A DNA stretch of 64,000 nucleotides, from NCBI GenBank assembly GCA_002682825.1, contig NOKP01000007.1, positions 744,001 to 808,000 of the forward strand, given 5' to 3'. The notes under the pieces are model-generated. The model was not told where the DNA came from. It saw only the letters and a program-made list of their open reading frames with translations, and searched no databases. The translations under genes were made by a program, and so were the position numbers. Below are positions 1 through 11,135 of the stretch, in pieces; position 1 is the stretch's first letter; every line of letters begins with the position of its first letter. Origin of the DNA: Neonectria sp. B-13 (lineage: Eukaryota; Ascomycota; Sordariomycetes; Hypocreales; Nectriaceae).

Positions 1-235
1 GTGGTACCCAAATCCTGCAGAACAATGATTAGCTGGGTCGAGACTTGGAGGGGTGCTCAACAAGCTCGAGGAGCGTGCAGAGCGCATCGCAGCCACATAC
101 AATACCAATGACGGTGCCGTAGTTGTCGACCTCGTCGGCGTTGACAGTCTGAACGAAGGCGGCGGGAGCGAAGATCAGGGCGATCCAACAAAGGAGTCCC
201 AGGCCCAGGGCCATTGAGCTCCTTGAACGAGCCAT
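1..235 (-). CDS. kar2: ER Hsp70 chaperone BiP/Kar2, 5' end only
   Basis: Lumenal Hsp70 that binds unfolded proteins entering the ER and takes part in translocation, folding and unfolded-protein signalling. Exon 1 (complement 101-235, 45 codons) encodes a signal peptide with the hydrophobic core LGLGLLCWIALIFAPAAF, then the start of the ATPase domain (NYGTVIGI). It stops at a GTATGT donor (complement 95-100). The 86-bp intron (15-100) has a CTAAT branch site and a CTGCAG acceptor, and the next exon begins GAT TTG GGT ACC AC, giving DLGTT, so the join reads TVIGIDLGTT, the Hsp70 phosphate-1 motif. The ATG at 235 is the start; the frame extends further upstream only to a TTG. The rest of the gene lies beyond the window edge. 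Identification is firm because the signal peptide and both sides of the splice match fungal BiP. Confidence 0.95.
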
Positions 236-1730
236 GGCGGGAGGAGTTGTGCGGTTGCTTGCGAAAAGACAAGGCAATGCGGGTTGAAAGGGGAAAGAAA
301 ACGGTAAGTTGCTCCAACGCAGTGAGGTTCTATATCCTCAACCTAGCGTGTTCAATTCGGTGGGAGGGGGTATCGTGGATTGTTGGAAGAGACGGGTTTG
401 GAGGACAGGAAGAAAGTCCGGAGCTTATGAAGGCCGTCTCCAGAAAAGTCGAGGTGTCCAGATTGCACAAGAGGCCAGATTTCACATCACCCGCCACACC
501 CCCTGTCTGCGCCCCACGTGACAGGGGTCCTGGTCGTGAATCCCTCTGGCTTGCACTGTGCGGCAGCCCTACCGCATGTGCCTTTCCAAGTGCCATCTGT
601 CACCTCTGCACCTGGGTGCGCTGCTGAACCACTAATTGGGCCGGCTGTGATACGTCATCCCCAGAGGTTCTCACAGTGCGAGAATAGAGATCCAGTTCAC
701 CGACACTATCGGTCCCTGGCAGCTCAAACGCTCTAAACTGCCAGTGCGCCTCAGCATCAGCCGCGGGGCGCCATCGGCATTCCGAAAAAGCCAGCTATTG
801 TCCACTGCGCTGACTCCCATGCGCCACCATCGTTCTGACTTTCACTGTCTTTCCCGAATAATTCACTTCTACAACATTCTCGGGGGGGGCAAAATATGAG
901 TCATGGCAGATATCTGCCTGGCCGACAATGACTGTGACAAACAAGGGGGATTGAGTTGAGACACAGTGGCCGATCCATTCCGGAAGCTAAACGGGTTGAA
1001 AGTGGCCTCTACGTCTGTCATGTTCGAGAATATTCCCAACACGGCAGTGGGGCTCTCGGAGCCACTCTCCGATCCTATCGCGGGCTCTAACATGAGAGAG
1101 GACCTGTTACCTGTCCTTAATATCGGTCCTGTTCAATCCCACCCATGAGATCCTTCGGCGGAACCAACCAGGTAAACCTTCTAGCATGATCTGTTTCTTT
1201 CGTACTCTGTCCTCCGTACACCGTAGCATCCTTGTTATTCACCGCTGCATGACAAACGTGGCGGCCACCTATGCCGTGCGACACTCGCCTTCTCTCCCAC
1301 CCACATATTTTGCTTGTCATATCATCGCTCGACCTTTAACTGGCCACTCCTCCCGATATGTATCGCACTAATTAGCCAGGCCACCTTGTTGATTACCCTA
1401 TTATGACTGGTTCTATGTTGGTGTCGAAAACTGCGCTCGTTTTTACCCTACACCACAGCCGAAGGAGATATGAAAGGGATAGAAACTCAAAGAAGGAGTA
1501 CAAGACGGCCTCAGCCAAGGAGGTCTCTTGGGCAATATCAACCTAGGAGTACTTCCCGTACCGGCCTAGGCATGGTATTCTGGGTCGAACAATACAATAG
1601 AGCACACGTTTCGCCTTAACCATTATTTGGTGTTACATGAGTCCAGCTCCCCAGAACTATTTGGCCAACCTTGATATTATTCTTTCCTAACGGTTTTGCA
1701 TCAGCGTCAATATTCTGTGACTCAGCCACA
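236..1730. other. Intergenic: BiP upstream region and 3' flank of the next gene
   Basis: No supportable gene. Open frames here are short, overlap on both strands and lack homology that I recognise. The first 500 bp should hold the BiP promoter and leader. A run of eight G lies near 881-888, and a TACTCTGTCCTCCGTA element, related to a motif dispersed in this window, lies near 1203-1218. Confidence 0.6.
499..527. promoter_or_regulatory. Inverted repeat around CACGTG in the BiP upstream region
   Basis: CCCCTGTC (500-507) and GACAGGGG (520-527) are perfect 8-bp inverted arms around a 12-nt centre, and CACGTG lies at 515-520, about 280 bp upstream of the BiP start. ER-stress bZIP factors (Hac1 type) bind ACGTG-containing and partly palindromic elements in BiP promoters, so this is a reasonable unfolded-protein-response candidate. 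The symmetry is seen; the function is inferred. Confidence 0.35.
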
Positions 1731-3296
1731 CTACTCCGCCATACTCCTACTTTCTTGAACGGTCTCAGCCTCCTTCTCATTTACAGAATGCTCGAGCCAT
1801 TGCTCGAACAGCCGCTTTCCAGGTCCGTTGTAGAGCATGTCGACCCACAAGAAGCTCTTCAGAACCATCCTAGTCTCCGCCCAAGTCCTAAGACCAAGCA
1901 ACGACGCGGTCTGCACCATCGCCGCTCTTAGCCACTCCTGCTCAGAGTCCTCAAAGATAGAAATACTAGAAACGAAGAGGCCCCAGAGCAGAAACTTGGC
2001 TTGCTCTGGTGCCGGAGGCAACTGCTGCGCTAGGAAGGCGTTCTGTAACCCATCTGCGAGAAATGTCAACTTGGGCTTAAGCCCGTCAATATTTACGAGG
2101 AGACTCTTCATGAATGCCAGCATGCAGAGTCGCAAGAGCTCTGGCAGCGTTGTCGGACCAAACCGCAGGCCGATAAGCCGGGGCGGCACTGAAGTATTTA
2201 ATCGAGAGAAGAAGTCTTCCGACATCTTTACTCCCGTTTTCGTAGCCTCGTTTGCAGCGTTTGAGAAGACTCTCAGGTCCGCCCATACGTTTAACAGCCG
2301 TGGGTCAGGTCGCGGGTGAATCATGCTGAGTTCTGTCAATCTGGTCACCGAGATCCCACGAGCAATCTGAGGACCCCAGGAGATGGGTTCTTGCACGAAT
2401 TGCATCCTACACCCGGTTGCAATGGCGAGCCCGAAGTCAAGTCTGAGGAGTTAAATATGTTAGTTTATAGAGGTTGCACAATGATAGCCCAGTGGAATAC
2501 GTCCAGCTTACCTTTGCGTTTTATGTTCGAGTAACCCGCCCCTGCCAATTGTCTTTAGCCCGCCCCGCAATTGAACAATGAGATAAAGCCCGTTCATATG
2601 CGCTGCTGCTGATTCGACATCCCCAAGCAAAGCTGCTGCGGTGGCCAGCGATATCACCACAGCCATGGTGGAATCCGTTGTGGCCTCATCGCTGTTCTGC
2701 ACGCTCTGCTGAAGATAATACAGCGTCTTCGCCAGATGGGATTGTGCAATCTTCCCAAAAGAAAGTCCGAGAGAGAGGTCGCTAAAAGCCTGGGCGGTGA
2801 ATAAGATGGAGTGAAGCAAGGCCGGATGCTGAGAGAAATTGGAAAAGCAGAAAACATCAGTTCCAGCGTCGGCAAGGGCAATCTCTAATGTATACGTTGA
2901 TGGTTTGATGATAGTGAAAGCTGACATTATGTTGGAATGTGAAGTTCAAGCACGGGCGAGCAGCCATCAGCGAAGATCGGAAAACATACCTCGATGGATA
3001 AGATTTAGCTGGTACGGCTCCATCTGATCCCAGTATCCAAAAAGCGAAAGCTCTGAAGCAATTTTTCGGGGGGACATGAGGGTCCATTCCCTCTCTGTTC
3101 TAGGCCCTTGGTGCCTCGATGAATCGACTTGGGTAAGCGGCTCACCCTGTTGGATGAGTTCCCTTGTCCGTTTGGATTTGCGGGTGTTCTTTCCGCGCAT
3201 GACATGGCTGCGAATAAGCTTGCGCGTTTCCGCGTTTGGCTTTTCTAGAGATGTAGTGACGATGAAAGGATCAGAAGCCATGCCCGAGTCTATCAT
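1731..3296 (-). CDS. Fungal-specific transcription factor (Fungal_trans_2/DUF3468 type)
   Basis: Three exons: complement 2990-3296, 2512-2920 and 1731-2442, total 475 residues, with introns of 69 bp each (donors GTATGT and GTAAGC, both acceptors CAG). Joins restore HRAFTIIKP and AQRLDFGLA in frame. The N-terminus has the family hallmark of these proteins, FIVTTSLEK followed by RKLIRSHVMRGKNTRK, and the remainder is an all-alpha region typical of Fungal_trans_2 regulators. No Zn2Cys6 cluster is present in the predicted protein, only a basic KNTRKSKRTRE stretch, so direct DNA binding is uncertain. An alternative start is the ATG at 3281 (MASDPF). It is divergent from the dehydrogenase at 4235, so the 938 bp between them could be shared promoter DNA. 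The specific target is unknown. Confidence 0.85.
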
Positions 3297-4234
3297 GAGA
3301 TGATGGGATTAGTAAACATTAGGCCCCGCACACTGACTTGATGTCTACCTCGGTGGAGTGTACTCACTGGTCGCTGGAGACGAGGAACGAGCCCACATGG
3401 GCATGCGACTAACCCGATAGGGTCGGGATAACAAGACTACGAAATTTCCGGCGCCGTGAACGGCCACGGACTCATGATGTCGAGAGATATGCTGAGAATG
3501 GCTACAGTTCGGCGACGCTGCGGCGTAGGGAAAGAGGCGGAACGGTGAGTGCCGAAGGGGATCACCGTTGCCGTTCGATGCCTAGTATCTAAGGCGGAAT
3601 GTGGACTGGACGGTGTCTGATAGCAGGGCTGACTCTCAGGCCCACCAACAAGTGGAGGCCTAGTTTCGGGAAGCCACCCTGGGGCCTGAGTTCCTGCCGC
3701 CAAGACTTGATTGAGTTCCCTTTTGGGAATGGCGCCTCGGTCGATTCACTACACAAGCTCCATTGACGACAACATCTTGCATCCTGCAAGTCGTAACTGT
3801 CCCGCGCCTCATGAGACTTGGCCGAACCAGGCGAACGATTAAAGTTGGATGATACGAATGACGTGGTTATCGGCTCAAAATCCCCCCGTGCTCGGGGTTT
3901 AGCAAATGATGCTTCGAATACGGCCGCCGACTCCCATCTTGGTTGTCGTGAACCCTTGCGCTATGAGGGTAACCGCCACTTCATTGGGTCTCTGTGTCAG
4001 TCTCCTTCCATTACGGACACAGACATAGACATGCATTGGGGACTAGGCTGTGCCGGGCTCGGATTTGTGATTCATGTGAAATGCTCATCCGGTCTCCCGC
4101 TTTCTCTCATTTTCCTATATAAACCCTTCATCAACCCAGGGTTTTCTTCGTTTCTTCATAGCCCCAACAAAGCATTCCTACTTCACACCTTGAACAAACC
4201 TTAGACCTTCAGAACCATATCTCTTCCATACAAC
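3297..4234. other. Divergent intergenic region between regulator and dehydrogenase
   Basis: Promoter space for the leftward regulator gene and the rightward dehydrogenase. A 128-codon open frame at 3818-4204 starts at TTG and runs across the TATA box, so I do not count it as a gene. CGG/CCG-rich stretches lie near 3445-3540, but no convincing binding site is assigned. Confidence 0.6.
4116..4123 (+). promoter_or_regulatory. TATA box of the dehydrogenase gene
   Basis: TATATAAA, 112 bp upstream of the ATG at 4235. It follows a pyrimidine-rich stretch and is followed by a leader rich in C, A and T. Position and sequence are typical of an inducible fungal promoter. Confidence 0.6.
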
Positions 4235-5167
4235 ATGATCTTCGGCAGCAAATCAGTGACCTTCAACCCAAAGACAGACATTCCTTCACTCACTGGAAAG
4301 GTTATCCTAGTCACAGGAGGGAACTCTGGCCTTGGGAAGCAATCTGTTCTCGAATTTGCCCGACACAATCCCAGCCAGATATGGCTCGCCTCACGCAATC
4401 TCGACAAAGCCAGGGCAGCAGCGGACGAGATCAAGCAAAAGGTTCCTGAGGCGCCAATCAAGCTTCTCGAACTGGACCTCAGCTCTTTCGACTCGGTGAA
4501 GAAGGCAGCAAGGACAGTACTCTCGGAGTCTGGCCGCCTAGATATCCTCTTGCTCAACGCTGGCATCATGGCGGTCCCTCCAGGCCTGACCAAAGACGGT
4601 TACGAGATCCAGTTTGGTACCAACCACATGGGCCATGCACTTCTGGCCAAATTGCTGCTCCCAATGATGGAGAAGACGGCTAAGAGTGATCCGGAGGCGG
4701 ATGTGCGTATCGTCTCGTTGACATCATACGGCCATACACAGGCTCCGAAGGGGGGCTGCCGTTTCGACACTCCCAAGACCACTGCCGATAGTCTGGGAGC
4801 CTACGGGCGGTACTACCAGAGTAAACTGGCGAATGTTCTCTGGGTAAGGGAGCTAGCGAAGCAATATCCCCAGTTCACAGTTGCTGCTATCCATCCGGGC
4901 TTGGTGCGGACCCAGCTGATGGAGGGAGCGACAGCTTCGCCGACCATTGTAAAAGTCTTGGCAAAGGTTGGGAATATGTTCCTCCCGCCCGTCGAGCAGG
5001 GAGCCAAAAATCAGCTTTGGGCTTCGGTGTCAAAGGATGTCAAGAGTGGGGAGTATTATGAGCCGGTGGGTGTTGGGGCATTGGCGAGCGACGATGGGAA
5101 GGATGATGGCCTCGCGAAGAAGTTGTGGGATTGGACAGAGAAGGAGCTAGAAGGGCATTCTGTGTGA
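4235..5167 (+). CDS. Short-chain dehydrogenase/reductase
   Basis: Intronless gene for 310 residues, NAD(P)-dependent oxidoreductase of the classical SDR family, related to the retinol dehydrogenase/WW-domain oxidoreductase-like subgroup. The Rossmann cofactor motif TGGNSGLG is at residues 27-34, LNAG near 107-110, the catalytic Ser in IVSLTSYG near 158-165, and the active-site YxxxK (YYQSK) near 193-197. HPGLVRT follows, as usual in this family. No signal peptide or membrane anchor is evident, so it is probably cytosolic. Substrate cannot be predicted. The gene converges with hbs1, 200 bp away, and is divergent from a regulator gene which might control it. Confidence 0.9.
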   Translation: MIFGSKSVTFNPKTDIPSLTGKVILVTGGNSGLGKQSVLEFARHNPSQIWLASRNLDKARAAADEIKQKVPEAPIKLLELDLSSFDSVKKAARTVLSESGRLDILLLNAGIMAVPPGLTKDGYEIQFGTNHMGHALLAKLLLPMMEKTAKSDPEADVRIVSLTSYGHTQAPKGGCRFDTPKTTADSLGAYGRYYQSKLANVLWVRELAKQYPQFTVAAIHPGLVRTQLMEGATASPTIVKVLAKVGNMFLPPVEQGAKNQLWASVSKDVKSGEYYEPVGVGALASDDGKDDGLAKKLWDWTEKELEGHSV

Positions 5168-5367
5168 TTTACCTCTCCAAGGTCATGTAGAGAGTGTCTA
5201 GGGTTTGGCAAACTAAGTTCGAAAATCGGTGTAACTCGCCGATGTATCGTTTTTTCCTTGTAGTAATAATAATCCATGTATGTCTTTTGTCTTGAAGTCC
5301 CATTTACATCCATATTTCCTCTCTCGTATATATATCCTTGATTCCTTACAATATTCAGACCCGAGAC

Positions 5368-7959
5368 TCACTCTAAAAGGCCAGCTGCAATTGTCTCGCC
5401 TCCGCTTCTAATAACAACTCTTTGACCTGACTCTAGAGGAGCTTTGGACGCCAACTTGACAACCACTCGTGCAACATCGCCCGGCTGCACAATTCTCGGC
5501 TTCTTCTTGATGATTGCTCCTGTGGCTTTGTCGAGCGTCGCAGCGATAGACTGAATCTGGCCGGCCGCGTGCAGTCGCCCTCGATGAAGATCCACTGGCA
5601 TAGGCATCAGATGCGCAAATGCCATGGCCTTTAGGATAAAGGTATCGCTGCAGTTAATGGGTTGCGTTTTGTGGCAGAGCATATCACCGACCCGAATGTG
5701 AATGGGGTCAATATTGCTGAGGGCAATGCTAACACTTTGTCCCGCAACTGCCCAGTCCTGTACGCCAGAGTCCACCATGATAGACTTGATGTACGCCTCC
5801 TCGCCGCTCGGCTGTACCAAAACGACGTCGCCAATTTGAATAGAGCCAGCATCAATGCGACCGGCGATGGTAACCGTCCCTAGTTGCGACCGGAAAACTT
5901 CCGAGATGGCCATTCGGAATGGCTTCTTCAGGGCTCGGGTGGCTGATGGCTCCGAATCCTCCAATGCCTCAACCAACGTTGGGCCGGTATACCATGAGGC
6001 TGCCTCATCTTCTGTTCGCTTCACAAGATTGTCTCCATTGAGACCCGATATCGGGATGAAGGTCACATTCTTCGCCTGGAACCCCAGGCCAGACAAGAAA
6101 CCACCGATGTACTCTGAAATCTCCTCGAATCTTTCCCGATTCCAGCGAATAACGTCGAGCTTGTTCACGCCGATAATCAACCGTTGAACACCCAGGCTTC
6201 GAAGCAGCAGGATGTGCTCCCGCGTTTGGCCCTTGAGTCCCTTTTCGTAGGCTCCAGTGTCCGCATCAATGACGAGGATTGCAAAATCAGCTTGGCTGGC
6301 CCCGGCGATCATGTTTGGTACAAAGTCTCGATGTCCCGGTGCGTCGAGTATGGTGAAATTGGTCTTGTCGGTTTCAAAGTGGTTAGTTGCGATGTCGATG
6401 GTAACACCTCGTTCTCGTTCCTCGCTTCTTTGGTCCATAACCCATGCCAGAGCAAAGGACTGCTTTCCGGATTTTTCCGCTTGTTTTCGGTATCGATCAA
6501 TGGTATGTTTCTCGACAAATTTCAGTTCTAAGAGCAGGCGACCCATGAGGGTGCTCTTGCCTGCATCAACATGGCCTAACGATATCAGCTTTCTGTCACA
6601 AGCAATGTACCGACTTCTCGACTGACCGACAACCACGAAGCTGATGCTCCTCTTGTTCAAGCTGTTCTCAAACTCTTTGACAACGTCGAGGCCTTTGCTC
6701 TTGGGGGGCGGCGCATCGTTGATTTGCAATGTGGAGATGTCGCTGGCAACTTCCCCCTCCTTTAGGGTGGCCTTGTCCCTCCGAGACTTCGGGGCTGCTT
6801 TTGGAGCTGCCGCTGTCTTCTTCCCCGCTGGATAGGAATTAGAATTAGCCCATCATTTCGTCCTTGTAAAACTCGAACCTTTCGCCTGAGCCGCAAGCAC
6901 AACGTCGTCTGGACTTGGCTCGGCGAAGGCCTGGGCGAAAAAGGAGGATGAAGATGTGTATGGCATCGCATAAACATCAGGCTTATGGGATCTGGAAAAC
7001 TCCGGAGCAGATCCAAAGAGAGTCTGAGCGAAAGCAGATGGAGCAACTGTCTGGGTTGGGGCCACATCTTCGGGTTTCGTCGGAGGATCGGCAACTCCAT
7101 CCACGCCGCCCGCACCAATGCCAGCAATTTCATGCTGAGACGTTGGTTGGTGAAAGGAAAGGTTGGTGGGCACTGACGGCTGGGAACTGAGTTGCAGAGC
7201 CGGCTGGTCATTTGTCTTCTGCCGTTTTGCCAAGCCTGAGATGGTGTTCCGGTTTTCGCTTTGCGTATGATCATTGATGGATAGTTTTGCGATGCCCTTT
7301 TCAGCCTGGAGCCCTTTATCATGCTCCTTCTTTTCCTCGTTCTTCTTTTTCCTTGCTGTTGCTAGGGCTTGGAGTTTGGACATCTTTGGTGCGCCTTCGC
7401 CGCCTCCCAACAGGCCTCCCCGAGGGCGATCAGGTTCGACGAAGACAGTTCGGCGGTGATGGGGCACATTCAACCATGGCATGTCATCAAAGAAACCGGA
7501 ATATGACACCTTGGAGTTCTGAACAGCCAGGATGTGCGATGTTGGTGGCATGGGCCCCATGTCGTAACCCAAGCTATCTCCAAATGCTGGACGCCCATGG
7601 CCTGCTCCAAGTCCTTCCACGAAAAGGCGTTGCGAAGCAGAAAAAGAGACTGCGCTAGACGTACCTTCTGGGGCCTTCTTTGCAGCTGGCTTTGGTGGTG
7701 GTGCGATGTAGGTTTTCATCAGGTATGTAACTGACTTGTCGAGGTCGTAATAATAGTGCCAGAGTGCCTCTTGAATCTGTTCTGTCGTGACTTTATCGGC
7801 CTCAGATCCAAGCGCCATTCGAATCTCAGCGGTACCATTGGTCATCGCTACCCGATCCTCGGGACTGAGCTCATCTTCTTCGTCGCCATAGTCCTCCCCG
7901 TCAAACTCGGACACGATATCGTCGGGGTTGAACGTGTGGACAATTCGATGGCGCGACAT
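5368..7959 (-). CDS. hbs1: Hbs1, eRF3/EF-1alpha-like ribosome-rescue GTPase
   Basis: Partner of Dom34/Pelota; delivers it to stalled ribosomes in no-go and non-stop decay. Three exons: complement 6879-7959, 6627-6827 and 5368-6575, total 829 residues. The N-terminal HBS1_N domain (about 1-95, with EALWHYYYDLDKSVTYLMK) is followed by a low-complexity linker, then the GTPase domain with P-loop GHVDAGKST (about 428-436), DAPGHRDF (about 508) and NKLD (about 565), then two beta-barrel domains. Intron 1 (6828-6878) has a poor donor, GTTCGA; an alternative GTTTTA donor at 6872 also keeps frame, changing two residues. Intron 2 (6576-6626) is 51 nt with no stop in frame. The frame would otherwise read through, but only its removal restores VVVGHVDAGKST. 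Divergent from cct5. Confidence 0.95.
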
Positions 7960-8773
7960 TTTGGAGGATTTTGTTCGTATCGATAATTAGGGATTGGTTG
8001 TGAAGTGAAAAGGGGATATGAAGCTTCGTGGACTTGAGCGTGGATAGGAGTTGACTGGTCTCTCGTAGAAGCAATAGAGTAAGGGTATCTCATGTAGGAA
8101 CAGAGTTGTAAATCGTGGCCGAGGAAGCTTTCCCCAAGAAGCGTTCGCCTTTTTAAGATTTGCGGGGGGTAGAGAGTTTTCGACACCGTTTTGGCGTCGG
8201 GTCGAGTGCGGCTTGCAGAGTGCAGAGGGCGAACGGAGAGGGGCGGACAAAACGAAACGAAAGGTGAGGGGCCTTCAAGATTGAGGTCTGAGGTCGAACG
8301 AAGATCGAGGTTCAGCCATGGCGGGGCAGCGGCGGGCATTTGGGCAGCTGTGGCGGGGTTGAATGATGTAGTCACACCGGTAATGGCCTGGCAATGGCGG
8401 TAAATGTTCACGTGGTGATCTTGAAAGTACGGAGACTAAGCTCAATTAAGACGGATGAAAGAGCATAGCTGCGTGAGATCTGGCCAAATCTGGCTTAAGA
8501 CCGGTGTGTAAATATTCTGCCCACGTGAGCGCTTGGGCCACTCCATGGCCAGGCAGCCCCTGACAAGCCGGAGTTTTCATTTCACCGCCGCCCGAGCTGG
8601 ATGCGGTGGGTGGTGCAAGGCAACCCCAAATCCTCAAAAAATTCGGGCACGATCAAGAACACGCTTGGAAGCTACAGTCTGCCACAGGATTTCGTGGGAC
8701 CTTGTTTATTTTTGCCGTAATCGCCCAGTTTCTAGCGACTACAGCTCCCCACGTTGGGCGACAGACTACCAAC
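7960..8773. other. Divergent promoter region hbs1/cct5
   Basis: This 814-bp region separates the start codons of two divergently transcribed protein-homeostasis genes, so it must hold both promoters. No conserved short motif is assigned. Open frames here overlap on both strands and look incidental. Confidence 0.6.
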
Positions 8774-10640
8774 ATGGCGATGAGTGAGTCTCGCACAAAT
8801 ATATTGTGGAGGGGTCAAAGCTAATGAGGGGACAGATCTAGATATGTCAAATGGTACTGCCCGCCCGACGATGATGACCACCCCCAAGTTCCCTGGCTAA
8901 CTATGTTCACAAACAGCGGCGATGATGAAGGATGAGCAAGGCCGTCCTTTCATCGTCGTGAGAGAGTACGTCCGCCCCCGCCCTACGCCGAACCCCTCCT
9001 AACCGTCCTCAGTCAGGGGAAGAAGCGCCGCCAGTTTGGCAACGAAGCCGTCAAGTCCCACATCCTCGCCGCCCGCACCGTCGCGAACATCGTCAAGACT
9101 TCCCTTGGCCCTCGAGGCCTCGACAAGATCCTCATCTCGCCCGATGGAGACATCACCGTGACGAACGATGGCGCTACAATTCTGCAGCAAATGGAGATTA
9201 CAAACCATGTCGCCAAGCTATTAGTCGAGCTTTCCAAGTCGCAGGACGAGGAGATTGGCGATGGTACCACCGGTGTCGTTGTCCTCGCTGGTGCTCTCTT
9301 GGAGCAGGCCGCGGACCTCATCGACAAGGGTATCCACCCTATCCGCATCGCCGACGGCTACGACCAGGCCTGCGATATCGCTGTGGCAGAACTCGACAAG
9401 ATCTCGGATGTCATCGAGTTCTCCAAGGAAGAGACCACCAACCTCATCAAGGTTGCCCGGACAAGTCTCGGAAGCAAGATTGTTTCCAAGGCTCACGACC
9501 AGTTCTCCAAAATTGCCGTCGATGCTGTTCTCTCCGTTGCCGACCTCGAGCGAAAAGACGTCGACTTCGAGCTGATCAAGGTGGACGGAAAGGTCGGAGG
9601 CGCTCTCGAGGATTCCCTTCTCGTCAAGGGTGTTATCATCGACAAGGACTTTTCTCACCCCCAGATGCCCTCCGAGGTGCGGGACGCCAAGATCGCCATC
9701 TTGACGTGCGCATTCGAGCCCCCGAAGCCTAAGACCAAGCACAAGCTTGACATCACCAGCGTCGAGGAGTTCAAGAAGTTGCAAAACTACGAGAAGGAGA
9801 AGTTCACCGAGATGATCCAGCAGATCAAAGACACGGGTGCCAATCTAGCTATTTGCCAGTGGGGCTTTGACGACGAGGCCAACCACATGCTGCTTCAGAA
9901 CCAGCTCCCTGCCGTCCGGTGGGTTGGTGGCCCTGAGATCGAGCTTATTGCCATCGCTACCAATGGTCGAATCGTGCCTCGATTTGAGGATCTGAGCGCG
10001 GAGAAGCTTGGCAAGGCTGGCATCGTGCGAGAGATGACGTTCGGCACTACGAGGGAGAAGATGCTGGTTATCGAGGAGTGCGCAAATACCCGAGCCGTTA
10101 CGGTCTTTGTCCGTGGCAGCAACAAGATGGTAAGCGGACACCTGCTTCGGGGATTGAGAGCTAGCTAACGTGGAGTAGATCATCGATGAGGCAAAGCGAT
10201 CTCTACACGATGCTCTGTGCGTCGTGCGAAACTTGGTGCGCGATAACCGAGTCGTTTATGGTGGTGGTGCTGCTGAGATTGCCTGCTCGTTGGCAGTCGA
10301 GGACGCCGCTGTTCAGACCCCCGGCCTGGAGCAGTACGCCATGCGAGCTTTCTCTGAGGCTCTCGACACGATCCCCATGACTCTGGCCGAGAACAGTGGT
10401 CTCAACCCCATCGCAACCCTGGCAGAGGTCAAGAGTCAGCAGGTCAAGGCAAACCGCGAGGACCGAGGCAGACTTGGTGTCGACTGCATGGGACGTGGTA
10501 GCAACGACATGAAGGATGCTTTCGTCATCGATCCCTTGATTGGCAAAAAGCAGCAGCTGCAGCTGGCCACCCAACTATGTCGCATGATCTTGAAGATCAA
10601 CAACGTAATTGTGTCAGGCGCTGATGAGAACGAGTGGTAA
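8774..10640 (+). CDS. cct5: T-complex chaperonin (CCT/TRiC) epsilon subunit
   Basis: Subunit of the cytosolic hetero-oligomeric chaperonin that folds actin, tubulin and other proteins. Five exons: 8774-8783, 8836-8853, 8917-8965, 9013-10129 and 10179-10640, total 551 residues, the normal family length. The first three exons are only 10, 18 and 49 nt; joining them gives [18 protein letters not shown], then [17 protein letters not shown]. Conserved chaperonin motifs are NDGATILQQ (about 77-85) and the ATPase motif GDGTT (about 108-112), with [10 protein letters not shown] in the C-terminal equatorial part. [15 protein letters not shown] points to the epsilon subunit. Donors are GTGAGT, GTACTG, GTACGT and GTAAGC, and CTAA-type branch sites are visible in all four introns. 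Confidence 0.95.
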
Positions 10641-11135
10641 GCCGAGCGGAGGCTGCGGGATTAGATCAAAAGCATATGCGATGAATATAATGTGCTTCTT
10701 GTCCCGTTAAATCAGTTCCTCTCCTGTGACTCGGCTAGGGTCCAGCTTTGTATGGATGCTGGCTGGGATGTTCAAAAGAACGGCGGCACTAGAATAGGTC
10801 TGGTAGACGAAAATAAACGGCCTCATCAAACCTAACTCAAAGCTCGTGCCTGTAATTAATGCCTGTACCTGCGTCTCGACGTTCAACGCCCATTACAGAT
10901 GTAGCAGAGTCGTAGGGCTGAGGTTGTTTCCTCGGATCGGCTTTCAGAGTGGGTGCTCCCGAAATGGAGGTGTGGCATCGCTGGCCATTGGCGGCACGCG
11001 CCATAATTAATGCGGCGCGTCAGCTGCGACTTCTCATCATAGCCGTGGCTTTTCTCAACCTCGGAATCCTCGCGCCCCCTTCCTTTCAGTATTTCGTATC
11101 CTATCCCGGAGACTCAGAGGTCAGGACATTGTCTC
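10641..11135. other. Intergenic between cct5 and a Zn2Cys6 regulator
   Basis: Holds the cct5 3' flank and the regulator's promoter. Two short ATTAAT(T) elements are seen (near 10856 and 11004). No gene is supported. Confidence 0.5.

Noticed and set aside
9221..9784. 187-codon minus-strand ORF
   Set aside because: Mirror frame of cct5, composed of Leu/Val/Asp-rich sequence typical of antisense of biased genes.
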